In this document: positions 9,195 through 18,842 of the stretch, one piece after another
Numbering within the stretch: position 1 is the first letter of the stretch
How the letters are laid out: every line of letters starts with the position of its first letter
Source of the DNA: Candidatus Heimdallarchaeota archaeon
GTDB lineage: Archaea; Asgardarchaeota; Heimdallarchaeia; Heimdallarchaeales; Kariarchaeaceae
Direction: 5' to 3'
Length of the DNA: 64,000 nt
NCBI GenBank assembly: GCA_026702845.1
Contig: JADCLS010000006.1
Coordinates: forward strand, 124,001 to 188,000
Notes under the pieces: model-generated
Seen by the model: the letters and a program-made list of their open reading frames with translations, nothing else
The model's database searches: none
Told to the model about the DNA's origin: nothing
Made by a program: the position numbers and the translations under genes

Positions 9195-9536
9195 ATGGCA
9201 GAAAGCGAAATCAATATTGGATTAGAAGCAATGAAACTCATAAAGGATGGATTTTTGCATCAAGCTTTTACTCTATTAAATGCCTTCAAAGATAAAAAGA
9301 ACAATGCGGTCATAGAATTAGCACGAGCGATAACCTATTTATATCAAGAAGATCTGCCTGTGACTTCATTATTTGAAGCATTGAAAATCATGGAGAGTAT
9401 TGATATAGAAGAGTTAAAGACAATTAATCCTGAACTAGTATCGGATCTTTACATATACCTTAGCTTATCATATGAACGTCTAGGTTATACAGCAGATGCG
9501 AAGAAATATGAGATATTAGCAAATAATAAATTGTAA
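9195..9536 (+). CDS. Small helical protein, TPR-like
   Basis: About 113 residues, all helical by composition: INIGLEAMKLIKDGFLHQAF, VIELARAITYLYQEDL, then LVSDLYIYLSLSYERLGYTA. The last part, with ALxY and G-Y-T-x-D-A-K spacing, looks like a tetratricopeptide-type helix pair. No specific family. GTG at 9186 is an alternative start, giving three more residues. Function unknown; probably a protein-interaction module. Confidence 0.55.
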   Translation: MAESEINIGLEAMKLIKDGFLHQAFTLLNAFKDKKNNAVIELARAITYLYQEDLPVTSLFEALKIMESIDIEELKTINPELVSDLYIYLSLSYERLGYTADAKKYEILANNKL

Positions 9537-9597
9537 TAAGTTAATTTGTTCATTTTAACGGCAACATCTATTAATTCAAATTAAATGGACTACTATT

Positions 9598-11436
9598 ATG
9601 GATGAAGTGAAAAGTGAAGAGAATACAGAACCACTAACCGAAAAGGGGATTATCCAGAAAATCAGCAGAATTCCTTGGAAGGAATATATTCGTTCGAAAA
9701 TCAAAACACTCTTGGCTGCCAGCGTAATGCTAATTCTTATACTTAACATAATATCGTTATCTAGAAAAGTACGTTCAGATGATAGTATCAACCCTGATAA
9801 TGTACTCACTAGTTCTAATGATGCTATCATCTTGATGATAATCTCATCAACACTATACCTATTGGTAATGATAGCGTTCTCTAAATTAGTGTTTCTTGAT
9901 AAGCGAGAGGATTTTGCCATAAAGAAATTTTCAACCCCACGTGCAATCTGGTTTTTCTTGTTAACCATTTCATTCATTTCACAAGTATACATCTTACTTG
10001 ATGTTGCGTTAATTAATGTTTATCTTATTACTGGACCTGTTTATTTTCTTCAATCAGTCAATAGAATTATTCAATCCCCACTCATAGCCATGGGAACCGA
10101 TAGAATAGCGTATGCTAGTGTTAGATCTTTAGTATTTACATCACTTTTGGTATTCAATCTGATATTCCCTCTCTTCATGTTCATCACTATTTTCACCAGA
10201 TATGGAAGGAGAGTATTAAAAAAAGTAAGAGAAGATGAAACGAAGAAGTATACACCTCAAAAATTTGCCAAATTCATTCTAGCCATTCCTGGTATGATCC
10301 TCCTTTTTGCCCTCTTCTCAGCCACTGTTAGTAAGATAGGATATATTTCGGTTATTTTTCTTGTTTTATTGCTTATTTTAATGATATGGTGGCTAATTCA
10401 ACTGATAATAATCATATTGAAAATTATCAGAGCCACAATTATTCTTTCATATTCAAATATATCAATGATTATACCAATTATCTTCATGTTCTATATTCTA
10501 CCATCAATGGTTTGGGCTATTTGGGATATGCTATTTATGTATGTATACTCCAGCCTTGATAATACAATATACAGTTTCGACTTCTTGCAATCACAGAATA
10601 TTGATCCAAATTCAATAAAGACAATGTCAGTAGCAGATTTATTTGCATTTTTCATAAAAACAAGCATTTATAACTCACAATCATGGGTACGTATCATCCA
10701 GCTTGATTTCATATCCATTATAGGTATTGCAAGTCTGATTATTGGGTTTGCGGAAGGGTATACAATCTTTGCCATTATTAAATCCCTTACCAAGGGAATT
10801 TCTATAGCTAGAACTGGGAAGATTGTCACTAAATCTGCACCAAGAATGGTTGTATTAACAAGGAATGTTCTTTTTCTCTTCACGTGGATCTCTTTACTTT
10901 GGGATAAAGGTGTATCATTCATGTATGTACTCATAGTTGATTTGGGATTTGATTTACCAGAATTGAACTTGCCCAGAATTTTAGAACCAATCTACTCACT
11001 CACAGTGTATCTAGGGGGGATCAATGATGTTTTTGTTCCATTAACCATTTTACTGATACCCTTTTATTTCATTATTATTAGCTCTTTCAAATTTCTATCT
11101 GTATCAATTGCAGTTGAGAGAACTGAAGAAGATAATCAGGTTTTCTTCCTCCTCATTTCCTCTACTTTCGTACTCATAATCACCAAGATTTTTTCAGATA
11201 TAGCTACTCTACCAGAATTTGTCGGAAATCAAAAGGATTATCTTCCACTCTCAATCTTCTCAAACGAAAATATCCTGGATTTCATTATGAAGATCACTGA
11301 AATTCTAGAAACCATTGGTTTCTTTGCTGGATTTCTCTTTTCATTGAAATCAATTTATACAAAATTGATTAGAAAAGGTGAGAATGAAATCATCATCGAG
11401 GAGGGATTAGAAAATAATGAGGAGATCAGTCAATAA
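9598..11436 (+). CDS. Large polytopic membrane protein of unknown function
   Basis: 612 residues with an acidic cytosolic N-terminus (MDEVKSEENTEPL) and about 12 predicted membrane helices, the first near residues 36-53 and the last near 565-580. The C-terminus is acidic again (IIIEEGLENNEEISQ). Loops are short and basic on one side (RRVLKKVREDETKKYTPQKF). No transporter signature, Walker motif or catalytic triad is recognised. The 3' end overlaps the convergent TerB-like gene by 11 bases. It is unlike its neighbours and may be lineage-specific. Confidence 0.65.
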   Translation: MDEVKSEENTEPLTEKGIIQKISRIPWKEYIRSKIKTLLAASVMLILILNIISLSRKVRSDDSINPDNVLTSSNDAIILMIISSTLYLLVMIAFSKLVFLDKREDFAIKKFSTPRAIWFFLLTISFISQVYILLDVALINVYLITGPVYFLQSVNRIIQSPLIAMGTDRIAYASVRSLVFTSLLVFNLIFPLFMFITIFTRYGRRVLKKVREDETKKYTPQKFAKFILAIPGMILLFALFSATVSKIGYISVIFLVLLLILMIWWLIQLIIIILKIIRATIILSYSNISMIIPIIFMFYILPSMVWAIWDMLFMYVYSSLDNTIYSFDFLQSQNIDPNSIKTMSVADLFAFFIKTSIYNSQSWVRIIQLDFISIIGIASLIIGFAEGYTIFAIIKSLTKGISIARTGKIVTKSAPRMVVLTRNVLFLFTWISLLWDKGVSFMYVLIVDLGFDLPELNLPRILEPIYSLTVYLGGINDVFVPLTILLIPFYFIIISSFKFLSVSIAVERTEEDNQVFFLLISSTFVLIITKIFSDIATLPEFVGNQKDYLPLSIFSNENILDFIMKITEILETIGFFAGFLFSLKSIYTKLIRKGENEIIIEEGLENNEEISQ

Positions 11437-11743
11437 CATATTTTTTGTTAATAAATTCCTTCAAAGTATTAAGTAATGCACGCTCATCATCAGAAAGGGT
11501 TCCATCAATATTGGCTACGATCTCTGCTCGTTCAAGAATCTGGTCCCTAAGTCTGCTTAGTTTCTCACTTTCGGTATCGTCAATGGTTCCATCACTTTTT
11601 GCTTCTTCGAGATTTACGGCATAACTATCTGCATCTACTCGAATCTGTTCAAGAACTTCAAATTCCTCAGATGTAATAACACCGTCTTTTTCTGCAACTT
11701 CAAGCAATTTTTTGATGGTTTCCTTGAATAAATCTTCACTCAT
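11426..11743 (-). CDS. TerB-like helical protein
   Basis: 105 residues, very acidic, built of three repeated units of helix, acidic turn and helix: EKDGVITSEEFEVL, KSDGTIDDTESEKL, NIDGTLSDDERALL. Each turn has D-G-x-[IL]-[TSD]-x-x-E, a spacing seen in TerB/tellurite-resistance-like and EF-hand-like loops. The same repeat forms the C-terminal tail of the cytidine deaminase at 3809-4507. A metal-binding or interaction role is an inference only. Confidence 0.6.
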   Translation of the reverse strand: MSEDLFKETIKKLLEVAEKDGVITSEEFEVLEQIRVDADSYAVNLEEAKSDGTIDDTESEKLSRLRDQILERAEIVANIDGTLSDDERALLNTLKEFINKKYVID

Positions 11744-11811
11744 CTATCATCGATAGAAGAATGCTGATTAAAAGGATTAAGTTTTTCAAACGTGCGATCG
11801 CAACACAGGAC

Positions 11812-12423
11812 CTAGTTAATTGTAATGGTATCATTTAGATACGGGAGATCCAATTCAAGCCTACCAAGAAAATCTATGATAGAGGAATGTTCCTCATGAT
11901 ACTTATTAACAAATGAAGAGAATCCAAGAGAGTCAATTGTTTTCAGTTCTTTTTCTAGAATATACTGAGCAACATTAATTCCGCCATATGATCGTAGACG
12001 ATTATCAATTGTCAATGGAATTCCATCAAAATTCATTCGATTCAGTTTATTAAACCGTGGTTTGATGTGATAAATCAACCCTGCTTCAATAATTTTAACA
12101 AGTTCATTTGTTGATTGTATACTCATACTACTCGTATCAATATCTACTTGGCCCAAAGCAATGAAAATATCACCAAAATCCTGAACAGCAGTTTGAATAG
12201 CATCATGATTAGAGAGTAATCTATCCGATACCTTCATCATCCGTGTCGAACCAATGTAATACAATTCAGTAGAACCTAGAGGATCGAGATCTCTCCAATA
12301 CTCATTCTTCCTATCAAGATAAATCATGTATAGGTTATAATCATAGAAATAACCCCTTCTCAAGGATTGCTCTAATGAATCATAATCCCAGTCCACTCTA
12401 ATGTGTAAGGGAGGAATATCCAT
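11812..12423 (-). CDS. GIY-YIG nuclease-like protein
   Basis: About 203 residues. The central part has a GIY-YIG layout: a first strand (YNLYMIYLDRK), then ELYYIGSTRMMKVSDRLLSNH (the YIG strand, followed by an Arg that could be the catalytic one), then IIEAGLIYHIKPRFNKLNR, where the Glu and the K-P-x-x-N close the family pattern. The family contains single-strand-nicking endonucleases (UvrC, homing enzymes, restriction enzymes). The first motif is degenerate (MIY instead of GIY). ATG at 12423, with GAGGAAGT just upstream, is preferred to the ORF start at 12477. It lies 77 bases downstream of hflX on the same strand. Confidence 0.5.
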   Translation of the reverse strand: MDIPPLHIRVDWDYDSLEQSLRRGYFYDYNLYMIYLDRKNEYWRDLDPLGSTELYYIGSTRMMKVSDRLLSNHDAIQTAVQDFGDIFIALGQVDIDTSSMSIQSTNELVKIIEAGLIYHIKPRFNKLNRMNFDGIPLTIDNRLRSYGGINVAQYILEKELKTIDSLGFSSFVNKYHEEHSSIIDFLGRLELDLPYLNDTITIN

Positions 12424-12499
12424 ACTTCCTCTACTTTGTAATGAAATATAGACCTTTCTGAAAATAATCAAAAACACGCAATAATTCCTACTCAGATCA

Positions 12500-13804
12500 C
12501 TAATTTGGAAGTTCTTGATCTACATCTTTCATTTCTTGTTCAGCAATCTTGTCCCTAATTGTATGTAAATATTGCTGGAATGCAGTTATGGGTAACCTTA
12601 CCGAGACATCTACTACACCACCTTTCCAAACTTCATCACTCACTTTAGCGTGAGTATAAAGCATACTCAATTCAGAAGGTGTAAGTCCTTTGTATTTTAC
12701 AGAAATAAGTGAATCATCCAGGAGGGAGTCTAATATCCTAGCCACTGCATTTTGGGTTAATTCCAATTTATCTGCTCGTACTCCAATTATCTCATACTCA
12801 GATATATATGGTTTATCTTCTACCTCAGAATCAATTTTAGCTGATAATTTATAGTATTGAGACTGATCTATCAAGTCACATTTTGTCAGAATAAATAGAA
12901 CCTTATATTTTACTGTCTCTGATGCAAATTTTTCATAGTATTTGAGTAATGAAGCTAACTGTCCATCAAATTGATGCTCTTCTGTGGATGCATCCAAGCA
13001 GAGAGCCAGAACATGAGAAGCAAACACTTCTTCTAACATCAGTTGAAACGCATCTAATACTTGGGGGGGTAAATCAACCAATCCTATAGTATCCACGAAT
13101 TCCACGGGATATCCAGTAATTCTTGACCACGAACTCTTTAATAGTAAAGTAGTAAAAGCTTCTGATCCCGTTTCTCGTTTGTTTTCAGTAAGAATATTGA
13201 ACAGTGTTGTTTTTCCTACAGAGTAATGGCCAAGTATAGGAATCTTAGGAACAGTGGTTGAAAGAATAGTTGATCGTTTCAATTCCAGCAATTCATCCAA
13301 TCTGCTTTGCATGGTAGAAATTCTCCCGCGCATATCTGATTTCATAATCTCTGTTGCTGTTTCTCCAGCACCTCTATCCCTAGCTTGTTTTTCTGTACGT
13401 AGAGATACACCTAATTCTTGACGCATTCTAGGTTGAGTGTATTTTAATTTCGCCATATTAATCTGTAATTGGATATCCGCAGAACTCGCCTTTTTTTCAA
13501 ATATTTCAAGTATCAACATGGGTTTATCAATTACTACAATATCATCATTATCAAAATGTTCCTCGAATTTCCGAATATATTTAATAGATAGGGGTTCATT
13601 GATGATGATATGGTTGATTTTATGGGTCTCAATTAAATAATCCATCTCTTGCATACGCAATTCTGGTAAATAATTAACTTTATTAATTTTTCTGAAACTT
13701 AATTCTGCAAGCACCTTAAATCCAGCTGCTTCCGCAAGTTCCCTCATCTCGTCTCCAGGTTCCATCCAGCTATACTTAAGATAATACAGTATTATGGCAT
13801 TCAC
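12500..13804 (-). CDS. hflX: HflX-family GTPase
   Basis: 434 residues. The N-terminal domain has the HflX nucleotide-sensing fold (MNAIILYYLKYSW, and IIINEPLSIKYIRKFEEHF), then the coiled linker with KLKYTQPRMRQELG and the Gly-rich GAGETATE loop typical of HflX. The G domain follows: P-loop GHYSVGKTTL (192-200), DTIG (238-241), TKCD (307-310). HflX binds the large ribosomal subunit and rescues stalled ribosomes. The P-loop reads HYSV where most HflX have YTNA. The start is GTG. Length is normal. Confidence 0.88.
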   Translation of the reverse strand: MNAIILYYLKYSWMEPGDEMRELAEAAGFKVLAELSFRKINKVNYLPELRMQEMDYLIETHKINHIIINEPLSIKYIRKFEEHFDNDDIVVIDKPMLILEIFEKKASSADIQLQINMAKLKYTQPRMRQELGVSLRTEKQARDRGAGETATEIMKSDMRGRISTMQSRLDELLELKRSTILSTTVPKIPILGHYSVGKTTLFNILTENKRETGSEAFTTLLLKSSWSRITGYPVEFVDTIGLVDLPPQVLDAFQLMLEEVFASHVLALCLDASTEEHQFDGQLASLLKYYEKFASETVKYKVLFILTKCDLIDQSQYYKLSAKIDSEVEDKPYISEYEIIGVRADKLELTQNAVARILDSLLDDSLISVKYKGLTPSELSMLYTHAKVSDEVWKGGVVDVSVRLPITAFQQYLHTIRDKIAEQEMKDVDQELPN

Positions 13805-13960
13805 AAGTAATCAAATAGCTCTACCTATCCATGATTTATTAATCTTCACACTATAGACAATTCTACTATGAATATCGTAACAAATAAAGATGAAGAAGAT
13901 GAGAGCAACACAAGTCAATCAGATCAAACAATTAATTAATTCATTAGTATTACAGCAATC

Positions 13961-14959
13961 ATGGTAACAGACAAACCACATAGTTATAGCGAGGCCGGTG
14001 TGGATAGAGAACTAGAAGAGGAAGCAGTTAAAACCATATTATCTATGGTACGCAGTACCTACAAATTTGGTGGAGATGCCATGCCAGAGGGTCATTATGC
14101 TGGATCCATCCCATTTTTGGATTACTATCTATCTTTAGCTACTGATGGTGTTGGTACAAAGATTTTATTAGCTCTTGAGCTGAATAAACTGGATACCATA
14201 GGTATTGATTGTGTTGCAATGAATGTAAATGATCTGATTGCTGTGAATTCTGTCCCTGCTGCATTTGTTGACTATATTGCGATTAAAATACCAGATAAAA
14301 CGATTATCTCAGAGATCATGAAAGGATTGACTGAAGGCTGCATCGAATCTGAAATTCCCTTGATAGGAGGAGAAACTGCGATAGTCCCAGAATTACTAAG
14401 TGGTGAAGGAAATGAGCTTGATCTATCAGGAACCGCACTAGGCATTCAGAAAAAAGATAAGTTAATCACAGGAACTGATATCTCTGTTGGTGATATCATC
14501 ATAGGGATCGAATCCTCAGGTGTGCATTCAAATGGATTAACACTTGCTAGAAAGCTAGCAGCAAGTGATGAATTGAAGGAAAAGCTACTAGCTCCCACAA
14601 GAATTTATGTGAAGATGATCAAGGACCTACTTAAAAATGATGAAAATTTCAATGCCGTTCATGGCATGGCCCATATCACAGGCGGAGGATTTACCAATTT
14701 ATCAAGGCTTGGAGACTTCCATTATAAGTTATCATTACCCGATCTTCCAGAGATTTTTATTAAGTTACAGCAAGAAGGTGATCTTGAGGACAGAGAGATG
14801 TATAGAACCTTCAACTGTGGGATTGGGTTTGTCCTCATTGTTAATCCAAAATATACCAAGCAAATTCTTGAAAAAATCAATGATTACTTCCCAGCTCAAA
14901 TTATTGGGAGTGTTGAATCAGGTAATGCTGTAACAGTGAATGATCTGAATATCTCTTAA
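13961..14959 (+). CDS. purM: Phosphoribosylformylglycinamidine cyclo-ligase PurM
   Basis: 332 residues; the fifth step of de novo purine synthesis, FGAM + ATP to AIR. Diagnostic parts are SYSEAGVDRELEEEAV at the start, LATDGVGTKILLALEL (the Gly-rich nucleotide loop), DCVAMNVNDLIAVNSVPAAF, PLIGGETAIVPELL and HITGGGFTNLSRL. A TATA-like ATTAATTAATT at 13931-13941 lies about 25 bases before the ATG. It ends 4 bases into the convergent sensor kinase gene. Other purine genes follow from 18.8 kb on the same strand but are separately transcribed. Confidence 0.96.
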   Translation: MVTDKPHSYSEAGVDRELEEEAVKTILSMVRSTYKFGGDAMPEGHYAGSIPFLDYYLSLATDGVGTKILLALELNKLDTIGIDCVAMNVNDLIAVNSVPAAFVDYIAIKIPDKTIISEIMKGLTEGCIESEIPLIGGETAIVPELLSGEGNELDLSGTALGIQKKDKLITGTDISVGDIIIGIESSGVHSNGLTLARKLAASDELKEKLLAPTRIYVKMIKDLLKNDENFNAVHGMAHITGGGFTNLSRLGDFHYKLSLPDLPEIFIKLQQEGDLEDREMYRTFNCGIGFVLIVNPKYTKQILEKINDYFPAQIIGSVESGNAVTVNDLNIS

Positions 14960-17370
14960 GTAAAAATGGTAGCAATTGTAGTTAATAAGTCATCCTTGGT
15001 AAATGGCTTGGCTAGGAAAACAGTTTCGTCATTGAAAACTATACCTCGGTTCCGTAAATAATCACCAGGATAGCCTGAAATAAACAACACTGGGAATTCG
15101 TCTCGTTTGTGTTTGAAAATCTGGATGAGTTCTACACCATTGATTTCAGGCATGATAATATCGGAAATCACAAGATCTATTTCTTGATAGTGTGTATTCC
15201 ACATTTCTTTGGCTTCACCAATATCGGTTGTAGCTAATACTCTATGACCCTTTCCGGTTAGAATTTTCTCTAATGCTTTAATGATCAATCGTTCATCATC
15301 AATTAAGAGAATAAATTTATTGCTCAGTTTCTCGAGTTCTTTAGGAGCAGCTCCCTCTTGTTTATTAATCTCAAATTCTACTGCAGGAAAGTAAAGGATG
15401 AATTCTGTGCCTAATCCCTCTTCTGAGGAAATATCTATACCACCTTGTGATTGATCGATAACATCAAGCACAATAGACAAACCAAGTCCAGAACCATCAG
15501 ATTTAGTAGTGTAGAATGGTTCAAACATATTCTCAATAACTGAGGAAGAAATACCGATGCCATTATCTCTGACTATTACTTGATAGTATTTTCCTGCAGG
15601 TAATTCATTGAATCTGACAACAAGAGATTGATTGAACTCCACTGGTTTCACAATCACGGAGATAACACCTTGATTATTAATTGCCTCCTTGGCATTTATC
15701 ACCAGGTTCATGATACATTGCTCAAATCTTGTCTCATCAGCAAAAATTGCACATGGTGTGTCGGGTGTATCGATTACGAAAAGAATACTCTCCTCCAGCA
15801 TTCGTTCCAGCATACTCTTCATATTGCGAACCGTAGAACAGATGTCGAAATTCTTATTTTGATGTATTGACTTACGGGTGAAGGTAGAAAGTTGACCTGT
15901 TAGGAAAGTAGCACGTTTGACAGCAGATTGTATTTCTCGTACATCTTCTTTGATCTTATCAACATCATCAGATTCCAAAATAAGATCGATGTACCCATTA
16001 ACACTCATCAGAATATTGGCCATGTCATGATTGATCCCCCCTGCTAATCTTCCGATCGCATCCATCTTCTGAGATTGATAGAGCTGTTTCTCAGCAATTT
16101 TCTGTTGTGTAATGTCCATGCCAATTCCCATTAAGCCATTGATGGTTTCAAATTCATCATAGATGATGGTAGTATATATCTCAAATACGATATTCTCTGA
16201 TTCCAGAGTATACATACCTGATTTCCCTCTTATTGCATCATCCAAAAAATCCAGTGTGGAGTTGAGTTCACCCATCCATTGTCTTATGTTGCTCCCTACC
16301 TTAAGATGATTGAATTGACTGAATCTACTTTCTTCTTGAATACCCTCAACCAAGGTGAAAATTCCTTCTCGATTAACACTCCAGACAACTAATGGGGTCT
16401 TCTTGATGATAAATGCAAGCCTGTTCTGTGCTTCTTGAATTATCATCTGTTTTTCTTTATCTTCTGTAATATCTACTATGCTAAATATAATTCGGTTCCA
16501 TGAGGTTTTGGATTCGGGAGGAACAAAATACTGTATTATTACATCCAAGACCTCTCCTTGGAAATTCTTGATTTTTGAACGAAGACTAAACTCAGTTCTT
16601 CCGGATAATAAGTATTTTAACTGCAATTCAAAACTAACTTGTACCTCATCATTGAATAATTCATTATAACTCCTTATTATTTCATCCTTGGAACTAGCTC
16701 CGTGTAATTTGACTGAATATTTGTTAATATCAACAACACGAATAAGAGTGAATAATTGCCTAATAAGTCCTGGATCCTTATATATCTGTCGCTCAAAATC
16801 AGAAACTGAGAATATCTGCAACTCATTGAGTTTATCACGTAATATAGAAAAATCCTCTTCCCAGATAGAGACAGGAATATTATCAAAGAGGTAATAATAC
16901 TTATTCTCTACCTCGAGCAGATGAGATATATCATGGAATGAAACTAATACTTGTGAATAGGGTTTATGCTTAGATAATAATTTCCAATGAATTTCCATAT
17001 TTTTACTAGAACCATTCTTGAGAAAAATCTCGGTAATCCCTGAAAATTCCTTTTCCTCCCTGTTCAGTGCCAATAATTCATGAATGTATGAATTAATACT
17101 AAATTCTGTTAACAGGATATCTGTGTATATCGAATGTGTCACAGCATCTTGCAGTTGGAGCAGTTCCTTTGCGCTTTTATTAATATCAACTATTTTGATT
17201 AACTTTACAAGATTTCTGATGTTCCTTGTATCAGCTTCCAAATAAGATTTGAATTCTGCCTCTGATAAATCAAGTTTTTTAATAGCCTTATGAAGTTCAG
17301 TTAAATCTTCTATCACTAAAGCGATAGATGATTCCTGGAAGAATTGTTCATAAGAAACTTGATTATCCAT
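14956..17370 (-). CDS. Hybrid histidine kinase with PAS repeats and C-terminal receiver
   Basis: 804 residues with no membrane helix, so cytosolic. Two PAS-like repeats start the protein (LVKLIKIVDINKSAKELL and LFTLIRVVDINKYSVKLHG share a pattern), followed by a third PAS (FIIKKTPLVVWSVNREGIF) and its PAC. Then come HisKA with AIGRLAGGINHDMANIL (phospho-His), HATPase_c with NLVINAKEAINNQG (N box), VRDNGIGIS (G1) and SDGSGLGLSIV (G2), and a receiver with ILLIDDERL, VISDIIMPEING (phospho-Asp) and FLAKPF (Lys). All catalytic residues are present. The input signal is unknown. No cognate output regulator is adjacent. Confidence 0.93.
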   Translation of the reverse strand: MDNQVSYEQFFQESSIALVIEDLTELHKAIKKLDLSEAEFKSYLEADTRNIRNLVKLIKIVDINKSAKELLQLQDAVTHSIYTDILLTEFSINSYIHELLALNREEKEFSGITEIFLKNGSSKNMEIHWKLLSKHKPYSQVLVSFHDISHLLEVENKYYYLFDNIPVSIWEEDFSILRDKLNELQIFSVSDFERQIYKDPGLIRQLFTLIRVVDINKYSVKLHGASSKDEIIRSYNELFNDEVQVSFELQLKYLLSGRTEFSLRSKIKNFQGEVLDVIIQYFVPPESKTSWNRIIFSIVDITEDKEKQMIIQEAQNRLAFIIKKTPLVVWSVNREGIFTLVEGIQEESRFSQFNHLKVGSNIRQWMGELNSTLDFLDDAIRGKSGMYTLESENIVFEIYTTIIYDEFETINGLMGIGMDITQQKIAEKQLYQSQKMDAIGRLAGGINHDMANILMSVNGYIDLILESDDVDKIKEDVREIQSAVKRATFLTGQLSTFTRKSIHQNKNFDICSTVRNMKSMLERMLEESILFVIDTPDTPCAIFADETRFEQCIMNLVINAKEAINNQGVISVIVKPVEFNQSLVVRFNELPAGKYYQVIVRDNGIGISSSVIENMFEPFYTTKSDGSGLGLSIVLDVIDQSQGGIDISSEEGLGTEFILYFPAVEFEINKQEGAAPKELEKLSNKFILLIDDERLIIKALEKILTGKGHRVLATTDIGEAKEMWNTHYQEIDLVISDIIMPEINGVELIQIFKHKRDEFPVLFISGYPGDYLRNRGIVFNDETVFLAKPFTKDDLLTTIATIFT

Positions 17371-17452
17371 AGGAAAAACTAATGTATGTAGCTTTTAAAG
17401 CATTCTTAGTATATTCTTGAGTTATGAATAAAAAATATTGGAAATTGGGATA

Positions 17453-18649
17453 TTAATAGAAACTGGGTTCACCTTCATAGGCATGTTTGAGTTTTTCTGC
17501 CTTTGCCACATCATTAGCATTCAACACTTCAACAAGATTGTATTTTGTACTACCCATACCCAAGGTCTCAGCATATCTCATAGCGATATAAGGATCCTTC
17601 ATGGGGCCGTGTACTCTCTGGAAGGGATGCAGATCCTCATCCATATTCCAATTGACATGTTTGAAAATGGGAGAGATAGAATTAGGGATCATTCCAGTCT
17701 GCTTAATAAGATCCAGTGAGGCCACATCCACAGCAACTAAATCACGTGATCCAAGTACTCCTATATCCGTCACCATGACCGGTTGTGGCATGCCCATGCA
17801 ATCACACTGAGGCGTGATCTGAAGCAGGAAGTTAAGGCCGAATACCTTATCCTTCTCAAAGGTATCAACCACTTTCTTACTGGCTATGGCGAGTAATTCT
17901 TGGAATAATGAGAAATTCTCCTGTTTAATTTGCAAACATCCAACCTCCTTGTCTGCCTTTAAACATTCACCACACTGCACACAGGCACAAAAAGCTACTG
18001 ATAACTTATGATCTTCCTCTTTGTAATTAATAGCATCATATGGACAGGACTCTTTTAATTTCATTGCATGTTCAGGTGAGCACTTGTCAGCATCCCAGTA
18101 GGGAAGAGATTGTTCGACACCATGAATTTTTCGCCATCTGGATTGTGCTGCATAGGCTCCAAGAGCGATGTTTTTTATCGCCCCACCATATCCATTGCAC
18201 CCATGTCCCTTACTGTGGGTGAGATCGATGAGTACATCTGCATCATGCATAGCTCCTGCCATATCTAATGTATCGACATTGTGATAATTTATTTCCTGTT
18301 CTACCTTGTAACCATCCTTTACCCCTGCAATTGGAATAAGGGGACAGCCTACTGTCTCACTGGTGTAACCTCGGTTGGCTGCATTATACACAGCTGTAGG
18401 ATTATCGGTTACAAATGGGTAAGCACCTTGCTTTTTTATAGCCTCTACTACTTTCCTTACAAAAAACACCGGAACCGTTTGATATCCATCTCTGAATCCA
18501 AGGTGCATCTTCACAGCAACTTTATCTTTTTTCTCTATGGTTGAGAAATCTAGAGCTTCAATTATTTTGTCAAGTTTAGCACCTAAACCAGCAGCTGCTG
18601 AATTTTGGCCATGAAATAAAGAACCAAAATATACATTTGGAGTATCCAT
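17453..18649 (-). CDS. DUF362 protein with embedded Cys-rich ferredoxin-like segment
   Basis: 398 residues. The N-terminal VYFGSLFHGQNSAAAGLGAK, VAVKMHLGFRDGYQTVP, and HSKGHGCNGYGGAIKNIALG are hallmark DUF362 segments. Residues about 185-245 hold clustered cysteines (DKCSPEHAMKLKESCPY; FCACVQCGECLKADKEVGC) that look like iron-sulfur ligands. Family members are annotated as uncharacterised iron-sulfur proteins; the activity is not known. Single minus-strand gene, divergent from folD. Confidence 0.85.
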   Translation of the reverse strand: MDTPNVYFGSLFHGQNSAAAGLGAKLDKIIEALDFSTIEKKDKVAVKMHLGFRDGYQTVPVFFVRKVVEAIKKQGAYPFVTDNPTAVYNAANRGYTSETVGCPLIPIAGVKDGYKVEQEINYHNVDTLDMAGAMHDADVLIDLTHSKGHGCNGYGGAIKNIALGAYAAQSRWRKIHGVEQSLPYWDADKCSPEHAMKLKESCPYDAINYKEEDHKLSVAFCACVQCGECLKADKEVGCLQIKQENFSLFQELLAIASKKVVDTFEKDKVFGLNFLLQITPQCDCMGMPQPVMVTDIGVLGSRDLVAVDVASLDLIKQTGMIPNSISPIFKHVNWNMDEDLHPFQRVHGPMKDPYIAMRYAETLGMGSTKYNLVEVLNANDVAKAEKLKHAYEGEPSFY

Positions 18650-18842
18650 ATGAGTACTCCCAGTTATTACTTAATAAAAATTGTATGTACTAGGCAAATT
18701 AGTGATTAAAATATATTAAAAGGCCGTTATTTTCACTCAGTATGTCGCTAAACTGTAGTTCTGCAAAAAAAATAAAGCATACTGAGCAGTATTCTAGTTT
18801 CATACTTATTCTTTAAATTAATGTTTAAAATTATGGCTTATT

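Noticed and set aside
13869..13940. 23-codon ORF upstream of purM
   Set aside because: Acidic and Ser/Asn-rich with no start signal; more likely part of the purM upstream region.
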